DNA of 64,000 nucleotides from positions 124,001 through 188,000 of the forward strand of contig NZ_QNSE01000011.1 of the NCBI RefSeq assembly GCF_003315485.1, read 5' to 3'. Positions 32,258 to 42,244 of the stretch are shown piece by piece (within the stretch, counting starts at the first letter, position 1; each line of letters opens with the position of its first letter). Source of the stretch: Marinomonas rhizomae (lineage in GTDB: Bacteria; Pseudomonadota; Gammaproteobacteria; Pseudomonadales; Marinomonadaceae). Under the pieces are notes generated by a model. That model ran no database searches and was not told where the DNA came from. It was given only the letters and a program-made list of their open reading frames with translations. The position numbers and the translations under genes are program-made.

Positions 32258-33289
32258 ATGAGCGAACAGCATAAGGGGATACATTGGCTGGTTGGTTTTG
32301 CCGCCTTTGTGATCATTATTGCAGCACTAAAAGAAGCCTCTCAAATAGTGGTGCCTTTTATGCTATCTGTTTTTATAGCAATTATCTGCGCACCGGCTAT
32401 GTCTAGTCTGCGTCGCCGAAACTTACCTACTTGGCTTTCCATCTTAGTGGTTGTTTTGGTTATATTGATTGGGATTAGCTCCATTGCTGTTCTGGTTGGT
32501 GCTTCTTTGGACAATTTTTCTAGTCAGCTGCCTAATTACAAAACGCGTTTTGGTGAAGAAATGTCCGGTTTAATACAAATGATCAATCGGCTGGGCCTTC
32601 ACATTTCTTACGATCAGGTAAAAGGATATATTGATCCTTCCGCTTTGATGCAAATGGTGGCAAATGCATTAAGAGGGCTTGGAAGTGCGCTTACCAATCT
32701 GGTTTTGGTGGTGATGATCGTGATCTTTATTTTATTTGAAGCTGTTGAGTTACCTAAGAAGCTGTCTTTGGCGTTTAGTGATGCGTCTAAATCAATGGAT
32801 AAATTTGACTCCTTTATTAAATCGGTTAACCGTTATTTGGTGATTAAGACTTTACTTAGCATGTTGACAGGTGTGCTGATCACTTTCTTCATGTGGGTCT
32901 TGGGGGTGGATTTTCCTATTTTGTGGGGCGTCTGCGCATTTCTTTTAAACTTTGTCCCTAATATCGGATCTATAATTGCTGCCGTTCCGGCTGTTTTACT
33001 TGCTTTTGTTCAGTTGGGTAGCTTATCAGCTGGATTGGTTGCGGGTGTATTTTTAATTGTGAATTTGATCGTCGGTAATGTGATAGAGCCACGTTATATG
33101 GGGCGTGGGCTAGGGTTATCTACCTTGGTAGTATTTCTTTCTTTACTACTTTGGGGTTGGGTGTTTGGCCCCGTTGGCATGTTACTCTCCATTCCACTGA
33201 CCATTATTATGAAACTGGCTTTTGAGGCAAACCCAAAAATGCACTGGTTGGCGGTAATGATTGACTCCAAAGTGGATGGTGATAAGTAA
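32258..33289 (+). CDS. AI-2E/PerM-family membrane transporter
   Basis: The 343-residue protein has seven to eight predicted membrane helices and the family motif AVPAVLLAFVQLG near residue 245, typical of the AI-2E exporter/PerM family. Members range from putative autoinducer-2 export (TqsA) to Na/H antiport, so the substrate here cannot be stated. It appears co-transcribed with sbcB, with AAGGAATTAAT before the ATG. Confidence 0.85.
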   Translation: MSEQHKGIHWLVGFAAFVIIIAALKEASQIVVPFMLSVFIAIICAPAMSSLRRRNLPTWLSILVVVLVILIGISSIAVLVGASLDNFSSQLPNYKTRFGEEMSGLIQMINRLGLHISYDQVKGYIDPSALMQMVANALRGLGSALTNLVLVVMIVIFILFEAVELPKKLSLAFSDASKSMDKFDSFIKSVNRYLVIKTLLSMLTGVLITFFMWVLGVDFPILWGVCAFLLNFVPNIGSIIAAVPAVLLAFVQLGSLSAGLVAGVFLIVNLIVGNVIEPRYMGRGLGLSTLVVFLSLLLWGWVFGPVGMLLSIPLTIIMKLAFEANPKMHWLAVMIDSKVDGDK

Positions 33290-33294
33290 CATAA

Positions 33295-33328
33295 AAGATT
33301 GGCGTTACAAGGCGCCAATCTTATTTTT
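33295..33328 (+). terminator. Terminator after the PerM-like gene
   Basis: A ten-bp perfect stem (AAGATTGGCG/CGCCAATCTT) has an eight-base loop and a T-rich tail interrupted by one A. Confidence 0.85.
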
Positions 33329-33409
33329 AATACGGCCTAGCTTATTTTGGTTTTATTGTATATACTTCGCCATCAGTTTTTCCTCCGAGAATTTCTAGAG
33401 AATTTCATT

Positions 33410-33435
33410 AAGGCATGTAAATGATTACAGGCCTT
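33410..33435 (+). repeat. Imperfect inverted repeat in the deaD leader
   Basis: AAGGC and GCCTT, then GTAA and TTAC, pair around an ATGA loop with one two-base mismatch. It lies 30 bases before the deaD start. DEAD-box genes often have structured leaders; a regulatory role is only a possibility. Confidence 0.45.
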
Positions 33436-33464
33436 ATCCTCACCAAAAAAAGGTACTAATTTAC

Positions 33465-35312
33465 ATGTCTGACGCTGATACTCAGCCTACATTTGATTCG
33501 TTGGGCCTAATCGCCCCTGTTCTTAAAGCGGTTGCTGACCTAGGTTACGAGCAACCATCTGCTATCCAAGCGCAAAGTATTCCATATCTATTAGAAGGTC
33601 GAGACCTTTTGGGGCAAGCGCAGACGGGTACTGGTAAGACAGCGGCGTTCGCGCTTCCGTTGTTGTCTCGCATTGATGTTACAGATAAAACGACACAATT
33701 ACTTGTGCTGGCTCCCACTCGTGAACTTGCTATTCAGGTTTCTGAAGCATTTCAAACTTACGCTCGTCACCTTCCTGATTTTCATGTTTTGCCTATTTAC
33801 GGCGGCATGTCATACGACACTCAACTTCGCCAGCTAAAGCGTGGTGTGCAGGTTGTTGTTGGTACGCCGGGCCGTGTTATGGACCACATTCGTCGCAAAA
33901 CATTGAAACTAGAGGGTCTTAAGGCCTTGGTTCTTGATGAGGCGGATGAAATGTTGCGTATGGGGTTTATTGATGATGTAGAGTGGGTTCTTGAACAAAC
34001 ACCACCAACACGTCAAATTGCTTTGTTCTCTGCAACAATGCCTTCAGTGATTCGTCAGGTGGCCAACCGTCATTTAACCAATCCTAAAGAAATTAAAATC
34101 GTCACTAAAACATCGACAGCGATGACGATTACTCAAAAATACTGGCCTGTAAGCGGTTTGCATAAATTAGACGCTTTAACTCGTATTCTTGAGATGAACG
34201 AACACGATGGCATGATCATCTTTGTTCGTACTAAAGCGGCAACAGTTGAATTGGCTGAAAAGCTAACGGCTCGTGGTCACGCTTGTGAAGCCTTGAATGG
34301 TGACATTAGTCAGAATTTACGTGAACGTACAGTTGATCGTATCAAGAAAGGTCAAATTGATATTCTTGTTGCGACTGACGTTGTAGCTCGTGGCTTGGAT
34401 GTAGAACGCGTAAGTCACGTTGTTAACTACGACATTCCATACGATACAGAGTCTTATGTTCACCGTATCGGTCGTACTGGTCGTGCTGGTCGTTCTGGTA
34501 CTGCAATCTTATTCGTTGCTCATCGTGAGCGTCGTATGTTGCAAGCCATTGAGCGTGCGACTCGTCAGCCAATTGAAAGTATGACATTGCCAACGGCATC
34601 AGACATTAATGCACACCGCATTAATCGCTTTAAGCAAAAAATTACCGATGTGATGGACAACGAAAATCTTGATTTCTTCCTAGAGCTTGTTCAAAGCTAC
34701 CAGAAAGAAAACGAAGTTGATCCATTGAAAATGGCTGCTGCATTAGCGCACATGGCTCAGGGTAAAACTCCGTTGTTACTATCTGAAATGGAGGTTCGTC
34801 AAGAGCGTAGAGAGCGTCGTGAAGACCGTGATAGCTCTCGTGGTGATCGTGCGCCTCGCGAACGTAAGGTTCGCCCTGTGACCGCTGAAGCTATGCCGTT
34901 GAAAGACGACCCAGACACGTCTATGACGCGTTATGTTGTTCAGGTTGGTTATAGTGATGGCGTTAAGCCAGGGAATATTGTTGGGGCAATTGCTAACGAA
35001 GCTGATATTGAAAGCCGTTACATTGGTCATATCGAGATCTATGAAGATTTCGCAACAGTAGACCTTCCTTCAAACCTTAGTACTGATGCGCTAGGTAAGT
35101 TGGGTAAAACACGTATTTGTGGTCAGCGTACTGACATTGCTAAATTGGAAAATGCTGATGAGTTGAATAAGCGTGCAGCAGCACCTTCTACTCGCAAGCG
35201 TCCATCTGGTGATCGCCGCCCATCTAATGGTGGAGAGCGTCGTCGTTCATCTAATGGTGGTCGAGATCGCGGCGGTGAGCGTCGTCCAAGAGCGCCACGT
35301 AAAAACGCGTAA
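33465..35312 (+). CDS. deaD: DeaD (CsdA)-type DEAD-box RNA helicase
   Basis: DeaD unwinds RNA in ribosome assembly and mRNA turnover, especially in the cold. The 615-residue product has the Q motif, AQTGTGKT, PTRELAIQ, VLDEADEML, SAT, ARGLDV and HRIGRTGRAGRSG, then a DbpA-type RNA-binding domain (about residues 485-560) and a basic Arg/Gly/Ser-rich tail (after about residue 570). Length and tail fit DeaD rather than RhlE or SrmB. Confidence 0.94.
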   Translation: MSDADTQPTFDSLGLIAPVLKAVADLGYEQPSAIQAQSIPYLLEGRDLLGQAQTGTGKTAAFALPLLSRIDVTDKTTQLLVLAPTRELAIQVSEAFQTYARHLPDFHVLPIYGGMSYDTQLRQLKRGVQVVVGTPGRVMDHIRRKTLKLEGLKALVLDEADEMLRMGFIDDVEWVLEQTPPTRQIALFSATMPSVIRQVANRHLTNPKEIKIVTKTSTAMTITQKYWPVSGLHKLDALTRILEMNEHDGMIIFVRTKAATVELAEKLTARGHACEALNGDISQNLRERTVDRIKKGQIDILVATDVVARGLDVERVSHVVNYDIPYDTESYVHRIGRTGRAGRSGTAILFVAHRERRMLQAIERATRQPIESMTLPTASDINAHRINRFKQKITDVMDNENLDFFLELVQSYQKENEVDPLKMAAALAHMAQGKTPLLLSEMEVRQERRERREDRDSSRGDRAPRERKVRPVTAEAMPLKDDPDTSMTRYVVQVGYSDGVKPGNIVGAIANEADIESRYIGHIEIYEDFATVDLPSNLSTDALGKLGKTRICGQRTDIAKLENADELNKRAAAPSTRKRPSGDRRPSNGGERRRSSNGGRDRGGERRPRAPRKNA

Positions 35313-35337
35313 TACGCTTTGCTGGTAGTTCCTTTAA

Positions 35338-35370
35338 AAAACCGGATCTAGAAATAGGTTCGGTTTTTTT
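35338..35370 (+). terminator. Terminator after deaD
   Basis: An 11-bp stem with two wobble pairs (35338-35348 with 35357-35367) is followed by a T run. Confidence 0.85.
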
Positions 35371-35466
35371 ATGTCAATATGTTGGCTACTGCCGATGAAC
35401 TACTTCTGTTAAAATTCCTTTGTTATTTCCCCTTACTACCTAATACGTTATCTAAAAAGGCTGCTC

Positions 35467-36498
35467 ATGAACGCAATTACTATTATTAAACCAGATGATT
35501 GGCACTTACATTTTCGTGATCAAGATATGTTACTTGAGACGGTTCCAGCTACTGCACGTTGTTTTGAGCGCGCTGTGGTCATGCCGAACTTAGTGCCGCC
35601 AGTTACGACTGCCGAGTTAGCGTTGAGATATAAGGAGCGTATTTTGGCGGCTCGTCCTGCTGGGAGTACTTTCACACCTATCATGACCATCTATTTAACA
35701 GATAAAACCAGTGTCCAAGATATTCAAGATGCAAAAAAAGCAGGTGTTTTGGCGGCTAAGATGTATCCAGCTGGTGCGACAACTAACTCTGATTCGGGTG
35801 TGAGTTCCCTAGAGTCATTGTATCCCGTGTTTGAAGCCTTGGCAGACAACGATATGTTGCTGCTGATCCATGGAGAAGTGACGCAAAAGCACATTGATAT
35901 TTTTGATCGCGAAAAAGAATTTATTGATCAGCATATGGTGAATATTGTTGATCGAGTGCCTAGTTTAAAAGTCGTCTTCGAACACATCACCACAAAAGAT
36001 GCTGTTGATTTTGTTTTGGCTGCCCGTGACGGTGTCGCTGCAACGATCACCCCTCAGCATTTGCTATTGAATAGAAACGATATGCTTGATGGTGGTGTCC
36101 GCCCACATAATTACTGTTTACCAGTGCTCAAACGTAGCACTCACCAGCAAGCTTTGCGTGACGTCGTTAAATCTGGATCGCCTAAGTTTTTCTTGGGAAC
36201 GGATTCTGCACCGCATGCTAAACACCGCAAAGAGTCCGATTGTGGTTGTGCGGGTTGTTATAGTGCTTGGTCTGCGCTTGAGCTGTATACGCAGGTATTT
36301 GATGAATTGGGTGCGCTTGATAAGCTGGAAGGCTTTGCGAGCCTGTATGGCGCTGACTTCTATGGTCTGCCACGTAATACAGAGACAGTAACTTTGGTGC
36401 GAGAACCATGGGAGGTGCCTAACAGTATTACTTTGCCAGGCGGTGAGCCTATTGTGCCTTTCTTCGCTGGTAAACAGGTGTCTTGGAAGTTGAAATAA
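35467..36498 (+). CDS. pyrC: PyrC, dihydroorotase
   Basis: PyrC interconverts carbamoyl aspartate and dihydroorotate in pyrimidine synthesis. The 343-residue product is the class II enzyme of E. coli type. Zinc-binding and carboxy-lysine residues are visible: DDWHLHFRD, AAKMYPAGATTNSD, LLIHGEVT, VFEHITTKD and LGTDSAPH. It is a single-gene unit bracketed by terminators. Confidence 0.96.
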   Translation: MNAITIIKPDDWHLHFRDQDMLLETVPATARCFERAVVMPNLVPPVTTAELALRYKERILAARPAGSTFTPIMTIYLTDKTSVQDIQDAKKAGVLAAKMYPAGATTNSDSGVSSLESLYPVFEALADNDMLLLIHGEVTQKHIDIFDREKEFIDQHMVNIVDRVPSLKVVFEHITTKDAVDFVLAARDGVAATITPQHLLLNRNDMLDGGVRPHNYCLPVLKRSTHQQALRDVVKSGSPKFFLGTDSAPHAKHRKESDCGCAGCYSAWSALELYTQVFDELGALDKLEGFASLYGADFYGLPRNTETVTLVREPWEVPNSITLPGGEPIVPFFAGKQVSWKLK

Positions 36499-36531
36499 AG
36501 CCACTTAACTTGATGTTGGGTGACAATATAG

Positions 36532-36563
36532 AGCCGAATTCAGCAAGGGATTCGGCTTTTTTT
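36532..36563 (+). terminator. Terminator after pyrC
   Basis: An eight-bp perfect stem (AGCCGAAT/ATTCGGCT) has a ten-base loop and is followed by seven T residues. Confidence 0.9.
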
Positions 36564-36659
36564 ATGACAAAAAAATCTGATGCAAGAGGTATGGGTGTTG
36601 TTTAATGTAAGATGGGTTGAGTGCGTTGTTTAGTTTGATAGAAGGGAGAAAAAATAAGA

Positions 36660-36744
36660 TGGTGCGGATGGAGAGACTCGAACTCTCACGCCGTGAAGCA
36701 CTGGAACCTAAATCCAGCGTGTCTACCAATTCCACCACATCCGC
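36660..36744 (-). tRNA. tRNA-Leu (anticodon TAG)
   Basis: The 85-base gene on the minus strand has a 7-bp acceptor stem (GCGGATG/CATCCGC), an anticodon stem CTGGA/TCCAG with loop TTTAGGT giving anticodon TAG, a long variable arm as in class II tRNAs, a T loop TTCGAGT, and an encoded CCA end (36660-36662). It decodes CUA and wobble CUN leucine codons. No clear terminator was seen on its downstream side. Confidence 0.97.
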
Positions 36745-36928
36745 ATGTCGTGTTGACGGGCGAGATCTTACCGATATTTTCAGTCGATGCAAGTGTTTTT
36801 TTGGGTAAGTATTTAGATTTATTTATTTAACCCGCTTCGTAGGATTTTCTAAGCAGAAGTTGGGACATGTAAACCGAAAAATGATCTAATATTGCTACCC
36901 TAAATTGTTTCTTCAGCAGAGTTAAAAT

Positions 36929-37660
36929 ATGGAAAAGCATTCTGTTTCACTGATCTTAAATCCCCTTGATCTTGCAACGCTTGTTGTCTTTTTTGCGTGT
37001 TGGTGGGGGTATGCTTTTTATGCCCAATATAACTCCAAGCGTCGCTCTTGTTTGGTCAGTGTATTGCACCAATTTAGATTGGCATGGATGTCGCGATTAC
37101 TGAGACGAGATAACCGAATTGCCGATGCATCCGTAATGGCTAACTTAGAACGAAGCAGTTTGTTTTTTGCTTCGAGTAGCTTGTTGATTATTGCTGGTCT
37201 TTTCACGGCTTTTAATTATTCAGAAAAAGCGTTGGGTATTTTATCGGATTTTTATCTTTTATCTCCAATGAGCCAGCAAGAGTGGGAATTAAAAATTATT
37301 GTATTGGTGGCCATTTTTTCCTATGCATTTTTCACCTTCACTTGGTCGGTTAGACAATATAATTTTTGTTCTGTGTTGGTTGGTAGCGCACCATTAGCAA
37401 CAGAACGTGGTATCGAAGACAGTGAGCGTGAACTGTATGCCATGTATATGGCGCAAATTTGTAGCTTGGCGGCGAACCAGTTTAACTATGGGTTACGTGC
37501 TTTCTATTTTGCGATGGCATTTTGTGGTTGGTTCCTTGGACCATATTTCTGTATGGCGGCTAGCGTCATGGTGGTGGCGGTGTTATATCGTCGAGAATTC
37601 CGTTCTAAAACGTTCAAAACCCTAAGTCGTGGATTGGTAATGAAATCTCATGCTTCCTAA
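36929..37660 (+). CDS. DUF599 family membrane protein
   Basis: The 243-residue product is an inner-membrane protein with about four hydrophobic segments and DUF599 family sequence (NPLDLATLVVFFACWWGYAF, FFASSSLLIIAGLF, FFTFTWSVRQYN). No molecular role is known for the family. Its end overlaps the start of the O-methyltransferase gene by 11 bases, so the two are probably co-translated, as is their common arrangement in Marinomonas-like genomes as far as I recall. Confidence 0.8.
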   Translation: MEKHSVSLILNPLDLATLVVFFACWWGYAFYAQYNSKRRSCLVSVLHQFRLAWMSRLLRRDNRIADASVMANLERSSLFFASSSLLIIAGLFTAFNYSEKALGILSDFYLLSPMSQQEWELKIIVLVAIFSYAFFTFTWSVRQYNFCSVLVGSAPLATERGIEDSERELYAMYMAQICSLAANQFNYGLRAFYFAMAFCGWFLGPYFCMAASVMVVAVLYRREFRSKTFKTLSRGLVMKSHAS

Positions 37661-38354
37661 TTTTCCAAAACCTTTACCTGAAGATGATAAGCCTGTTAAC
37701 CGGACTGTTAATGTTGATGACAGGTTGTATCAGTACTTAGTTGATGTCTCCGTTCGTGAGGATGATCTGTTAAGAGCACTACGTCGTGAGACTGCTCAGT
37801 ACCATATGGCGCGTATGCAATTATCACCAGAAGTTGGCCAATTATTAGCTTTGCTAGTAAAGCTTCACGCTCCAAAGAAGCTTCTTGAAATTGGCGTATT
37901 TACTGGTTATAGCACCTTGTCGATGGCGATGGCGATGTCTAAAAGTGCAACTTTAGTTGCGATTGAAAAAAAGCAGATGTGGCTGGATATTGCGACACGC
38001 TATTTACAGCAAGCTGGTGTAATGGATCGTGTTATTACCTATTGTGACAAAGCCTTGCCAGTCATGGAATCTCTTTTGGAGACTGAGCGTGAGACGTTTG
38101 ATTTCATCTTTATCGATGCTGATAAACAAAATTTACTGGCTTATTATCAATTAGCGAAGCAATTGCTACAACCCGGTGGTTGTTTGCTGATAGATAATAC
38201 CTTGTGGTGGGGCAATGTCGCGGATGAAGCCTTTTCTGATAAAGATACCAAGATTGTTCGTGAACTGAATAAAACCATTCATGCTGATTTAGAGGTTGAG
38301 CTATCGCTCATTCCGATTGGGGATGGGCTGACATTGGTTCGAAAAAACACTTAA
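37650..38354 (+). CDS. O-methyltransferase, catechol/caffeoyl-CoA type
   Basis: The 234-residue product is a class I SAM-dependent O-methyltransferase (Methyltransf_3 family). SAM binding is seen in EIGVFTGYSTLSMAMAM and the metal-binding stretch in FDFIFIDADKQNLLAYY and LIDNTLWWGNVAD. Family members methylate catechol-like or caffeoyl-CoA substrates; the substrate here is not predictable. The start overlaps the DUF599 gene. Confidence 0.88.
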   Translation: MLPNFPKPLPEDDKPVNRTVNVDDRLYQYLVDVSVREDDLLRALRRETAQYHMARMQLSPEVGQLLALLVKLHAPKKLLEIGVFTGYSTLSMAMAMSKSATLVAIEKKQMWLDIATRYLQQAGVMDRVITYCDKALPVMESLLETERETFDFIFIDADKQNLLAYYQLAKQLLQPGGCLLIDNTLWWGNVADEAFSDKDTKIVRELNKTIHADLEVELSLIPIGDGLTLVRKNT

Positions 38355-38461
38355 AGGCTGATCGTAAAATAATCAAAAAAGTTCGTTATTCCTTTCTTAA
38401 ATGCCTTTTGCCTGATTATACCCATAAAATTATTGTGACTTTTTGCCTTTTTTTATCGCAT

Positions 38462-38495
38462 AAGCCTCTTGAAATTGCTCCAAGAGGCTTTATCT
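38462..38495 (+). promoter_or_regulatory. Possible sigma-32 promoter of htpG overlapping an inverted repeat
   Basis: CTTGAAA (38468-38474) and CTTTATCT (38488-38495) at 13-bp spacing resemble the heat-shock promoter pattern CTTGAAA-CCCCATnT, with a perfect first half and a partial second half. A perfect 10-bp inverted repeat (38462-38471 with 38481-38490) overlaps both boxes. It may instead be a terminator for the methyltransferase, though no T run follows. Confidence 0.45.
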
Positions 38496-38570
38496 ATGAT
38501 GCACAAGTGAAACGAAATACGCCCTTGGCTTTTTATCCAAGGGTTCATTCAAATAGGAGCAAGCTACAAC

Positions 38571-40499
38571 ATGGCAACTGATACTCAAAAAGAAACGTTA
38601 GGGTTTCAAACCGAAGTTAAACAACTACTTCATTTGATGATCCACTCTTTGTACTCCAACAAAGAGATCTTTCTACGAGAGCTTATTTCGAACGCATCCG
38701 ATGCGGTAGATAAGCTTCGCTTTGAGTCTGTCGCTAACGCAGACCTTCTAGCAGAAGATCCAAACCTACGTGTTCGTATTGAATTTGATAAAGAGACGAA
38801 TACAGTTGTTATCGATGATAATGGCGTAGGTATGTCCCGTGAAGAAGCGATTGCCAACCTTGGTACAATTGCAAAATCCGGTACGTCTTCTTTCCTAGAG
38901 CAATTGAGCGGCGATCAGAAAAAAGACAGCCAACTTATTGGACAGTTTGGTGTGGGCTTTTATTCTGCGTTCATCGTTGCTGATAAAGTAACGGTTGAAA
39001 CTCGCCGTGCAGGTGTACCAGCTGATGACGCTGTACGTTGGGTATCTGATGGTTCTGGTGAATTTACTATCGAGAACATCGAGAAAGACACTCGTGGTAC
39101 ACGTATCATTCTTCATCTTAAAGCAGGTGAAAGCGAGTTCGCAGATAATCATCGTCTTCGTCATTTGGTCACTAAATACTCTGATCATATTTCTATCCCT
39201 GTTGAAATGGAAAAGCCGGTTTACCCAGAAATGGACGAAGAGGGCAATCCTAAGCCAGTGGAAGAAAACAAAGCGCCAGAATATGAAGCAGTTAACTCTG
39301 CAAAAGCTCTTTGGACTCGTCCTCGCAACGAAGTTACTGACGAAGAATATCAAGAGTTTTACAAGCACATTTCACACGATTACCAAGAACCTTTGAAGTG
39401 GTCTCATAACAAAGTAGAAGGTAAGTTAGAATACTCAAGCTTGTTGTACATTCCTTCCAAAGCACCTTACGATCTTTGGAATCGTGATATGCAACGCGGT
39501 TTGAAATTATACGTTCAGCGCGTATTTATCATGGATGAAGCAGAAGCATTCCTACCTCCTTATATGCGTTTCGTAAAAGGGGTAGTGGATTCAAATGATC
39601 TATCATTGAATGTCTCTCGTGAAATTTTGCAAAACGACCATGCGGTTGATTCTATGCGTTCTGCATTGACTAAACGCGTATTGGACATGTTGGGCAAAAT
39701 GGCGAAGAACGAGCCAGAAGATTACCAAAAATTCTGGGACGAGTTCGGTAGTGTTATCAAAGAAGGCCCTGCAGATGATATGGGCAATAAAGATAAAATT
39801 GCTGGTTTGTTGCGTTTCAGCTCTACAAACACGGATGCCCCAGCGCAAACTGTGTCATTGGCTGAGTACATCGAGCGTATGAGTGAGGGTCAAGATAAGA
39901 TCTACTATATTTATGCTGAGAGCCACAATACTGCGAAAAACAGCCCGCACCTAGAAATCTTGCGCAAAAAAGGTTTTGAAGTCTTGCTATTGAGCGACCG
40001 TATCGATGAGTGGATGATGTCCTCTCTTCAAGAGTTTGAAGGTAAGCAATTCCAAGATGTCACTAAAGGCAAACTTGATCTGGCCGATTCTGAAAACGAA
40101 GAAGAGAAAAAAGAAAAAGAAGAAAAGGCAGAGCAAATCAAGCCGCTTCTTGAGCGCATGAAGTCTGTCCTTGAGTCTAAAGTCACAGCAGTTAACAGCA
40201 CAGATCGTTTGACTAACTCGCCAGCTTGTCTTGTTGTTGGTGAGTATGACATGGGTCTACAAATGCGCCGTTTGCTTGAACAAGCTGGTCAGCAGTTGCC
40301 TGAGTCTAAGCCAAGTCTTGAGGTGAATCCAGATCACCCAATCGTGGCGAAAATGGACGCAGAAACTGATGAAGATCGCTTTGCGGATATGGCATGGTTG
40401 TTGTTTGAGCAAGCGACTTTGTCTGAAGGTGGTCAGCTAGAAGATCCAGCGACATTTGTCAGCCGTATGAACAAATTAATAGTTCAGCTTAGCAAGTAA
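38571..40499 (+). CDS. htpG: HtpG, bacterial Hsp90 chaperone
   Basis: HtpG is the ATP-dependent Hsp90 homodimer that assists client protein folding after heat stress. The 642-residue product has the GHKL ATPase N domain ([32 protein letters not shown]), a middle domain and the C-terminal dimerisation domain, with a short charged linker (KEKEEKAEQ) near residue 520. Its leader carries a candidate heat-shock promoter. Confidence 0.97.
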   Translation: MATDTQKETLGFQTEVKQLLHLMIHSLYSNKEIFLRELISNASDAVDKLRFESVANADLLAEDPNLRVRIEFDKETNTVVIDDNGVGMSREEAIANLGTIAKSGTSSFLEQLSGDQKKDSQLIGQFGVGFYSAFIVADKVTVETRRAGVPADDAVRWVSDGSGEFTIENIEKDTRGTRIILHLKAGESEFADNHRLRHLVTKYSDHISIPVEMEKPVYPEMDEEGNPKPVEENKAPEYEAVNSAKALWTRPRNEVTDEEYQEFYKHISHDYQEPLKWSHNKVEGKLEYSSLLYIPSKAPYDLWNRDMQRGLKLYVQRVFIMDEAEAFLPPYMRFVKGVVDSNDLSLNVSREILQNDHAVDSMRSALTKRVLDMLGKMAKNEPEDYQKFWDEFGSVIKEGPADDMGNKDKIAGLLRFSSTNTDAPAQTVSLAEYIERMSEGQDKIYYIYAESHNTAKNSPHLEILRKKGFEVLLLSDRIDEWMMSSLQEFEGKQFQDVTKGKLDLADSENEEEKKEKEEKAEQIKPLLERMKSVLESKVTAVNSTDRLTNSPACLVVGEYDMGLQMRRLLEQAGQQLPESKPSLEVNPDHPIVAKMDAETDEDRFADMAWLLFEQATLSEGGQLEDPATFVSRMNKLIVQLSK

Positions 40500-40532
40500 T
40501 TAAGTCGCAGCTATCTATTAAGTAAATACGTT

Positions 40533-40568
40533 AAAAAGCCCATATTTGGTGACAAATATGGGCTTTTT
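40533..40568. terminator. Terminator after htpG
   Basis: A perfect 16-bp stem with a GTGA tetraloop (GNRA type in RNA) is bordered by A5 and T5 runs. Confidence 0.92.
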
Positions 40569-40675
40569 ATGTCTTGTAGTAGAGAGGAGTTACTTACGGT
40601 TTGATTCCATAAACAAAATCGTTTAGCGTTAACAGGTGCTACGGAAAGGCACTTTTAACATCAAAGGAGTGAATC

Positions 40676-41515
40676 ATGTCTAAACTAAAATGTTTAGCCG
40701 TTTGGCTATTCTTATCCCCCATATTTCTTTTTGCGCAACCTGATGTGCAGCTGGCCACCGTATTTTCAGAGGGTGTTCATGTAAAAGAGTATCTTGTTAG
40801 TCAGAAATACGATGGAATTCGCGCAATTTGGACGGGGGGGCAGCTGCTCACTCGGCAAGGAACTCCCATATTTGCCCCAGCATGGTTTACCGATAAATTG
40901 CCACGTGTTTGGTTGGATGGGGAGCTTTGGTCTAAACATAATGATTTTGAATTCATTATGTCGACTGTGAGGAAACAGGTACCGGTCGATGGTGAATGGC
41001 GTAAGATTTATTACATGGTGTTTGATGCGCCAGACAGAGAAAGAAACATGACGTTTGAAGAAAGATACAAACGTTATACTCGTCTTCTTACTATTTTAGA
41101 TTTGCCGCATGTTAAGCCAGTCGAGCAGTTCTCTGTTAGTAGTAACGAAACGCTGCATAGCCTGTTGACATCCTATGTGGAGAAAGGCGCAGAAGGTCTT
41201 ATGTTACATCGTAGGCTTGCACGTTTTTCGAATGGCCGATCAGATAACTTACTAAAGCTAAAACCTTATATGGAAGCGGATGCGAAAGTTATTAAGATTT
41301 TAAATGGCACAGGTAAGTATGATGGCATGATGGGGTCAGTTTTAGTGGAAATGCCATCTGGCTTACGTTTTAAAATTGGCAGCGGCTTTTCAGATAAAGA
41401 GCGCAGCACCCCTCCAGATATTGGTACGTATGTTATTTATAAATATCATGGTTTTACGGAGCGAGGGATTCCTAGGTTTGCTAGCTTCTTGCGTTTACGT
41501 GATACTCAGTTTTAA
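40676..41515 (+). CDS. ligE: LigE, periplasmic ATP-dependent DNA ligase
   Basis: The 279-residue product has a signal peptide (hydrophobic residues 5-20, likely cleaved after LFA) and a minimal ATP-dependent DNA ligase core: adenylation-site KYDGIR (Lys at about residue 43), WLDGELW, EGLMLHR and LLKLKPY, followed by an OB-like domain. Such ligases (Lig E) are reported in periplasm-facing DNA uptake bacteria. AAGGAGTG precedes the ATG. Exact physiological role is unproven. Confidence 0.9.
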   Translation: MSKLKCLAVWLFLSPIFLFAQPDVQLATVFSEGVHVKEYLVSQKYDGIRAIWTGGQLLTRQGTPIFAPAWFTDKLPRVWLDGELWSKHNDFEFIMSTVRKQVPVDGEWRKIYYMVFDAPDRERNMTFEERYKRYTRLLTILDLPHVKPVEQFSVSSNETLHSLLTSYVEKGAEGLMLHRRLARFSNGRSDNLLKLKPYMEADAKVIKILNGTGKYDGMMGSVLVEMPSGLRFKIGSGFSDKERSTPPDIGTYVIYKYHGFTERGIPRFASFLRLRDTQF

Positions 41516-41539
41516 TGGTTAAGTTCAAGAGGTTCTTTT

Positions 41540-42232
41540 TTGGCAACGAAAGTATATTGCTTACCCGGTACTATGTGTGATGAACGGCTTTGGGAATTTA
41601 CTCAGCAAGCATTAGGGGCGTCGCTTAGTCTGCAACATGTCCCCATTCCAATGGAAGGTAGTATTGACTCTATAATCGATGCTTTGGCTGAGATATTGCC
41701 CCAAGAGCCTATTCATCTGCTTGGTTTTTCTATGGGAGGGTACTTGGCTTGTGCCTTTGCCCTAAAATACGCCGAGCGAGTAAAGCGACTGATGGTTTTA
41801 TCTAATACAGCAAGTGGCTTACTAGAAACAGAGCGCCATCAGCGTGAAGTTGCGCTTAATTGGGTAATAAAACGAGGCTATAAGGGGATACCAAAGAAAA
41901 AGGCATCAGCTATGCTAGGGCCGTCGAAGAAAGAGAAAGCTGAGCTTATTGATATTATCTTCGCAATGGATAGCGCGATGGGTGAAGCTGTTTTTGTTCA
42001 GCAATTAAAAAGTAGCTTGGATCGTCCAGATCTTTTGTTAATGATTGCAGAATCTAGCTTTCCTCTTTATTTTGCAGTGGGAAGTGATGATGCATTACTA
42101 TCGAAAGCTGTTGTAGAAGATATGCAAGGTGCTAAGCAATTGGATGTTGAAGTCGTAGAGGGTTGCGGGCATATGCTGCCATTGGAGCAGCCAACAGTGC
42201 TGGCCGAATTGCTGAAAGAGTTTTTCCCATAA
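41540..42232 (+). CDS. Alpha/beta hydrolase
   Basis: The 230-residue product is an alpha/beta-hydrolase-fold protein with nucleophile elbow GFSMGG (Ser about residue 69), a late Asp in AVGSDDALLSK and a His in GCGHMLPLEQP. The start is TTG at 41540 with AAGAGG seven bases upstream, giving MATKVYCLPGTMCDERLW. The substrate is unknown. It is convergent with the ArsR gene 12 bp on. Confidence 0.85.
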   Translation: MATKVYCLPGTMCDERLWEFTQQALGASLSLQHVPIPMEGSIDSIIDALAEILPQEPIHLLGFSMGGYLACAFALKYAERVKRLMVLSNTASGLLETERHQREVALNWVIKRGYKGIPKKKASAMLGPSKKEKAELIDIIFAMDSAMGEAVFVQQLKSSLDRPDLLLMIAESSFPLYFAVGSDDALLSKAVVEDMQGAKQLDVEVVEGCGHMLPLEQPTVLAELLKEFFP

Positions 42233-42244
42233 ATCTATTTGGTT

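Noticed and set aside
36562-36792. Protein-coding frame over the tRNA-Leu gene
   Set aside because: It overlaps a complete tRNA with encoded CCA; chance reading frame.
38895-39368. Antisense reading frame in htpG (and similar frames opposite murA, hisD and sbcC)
   Set aside because: They lie wholly opposite well-conserved genes, show no family features and arise from codon bias.
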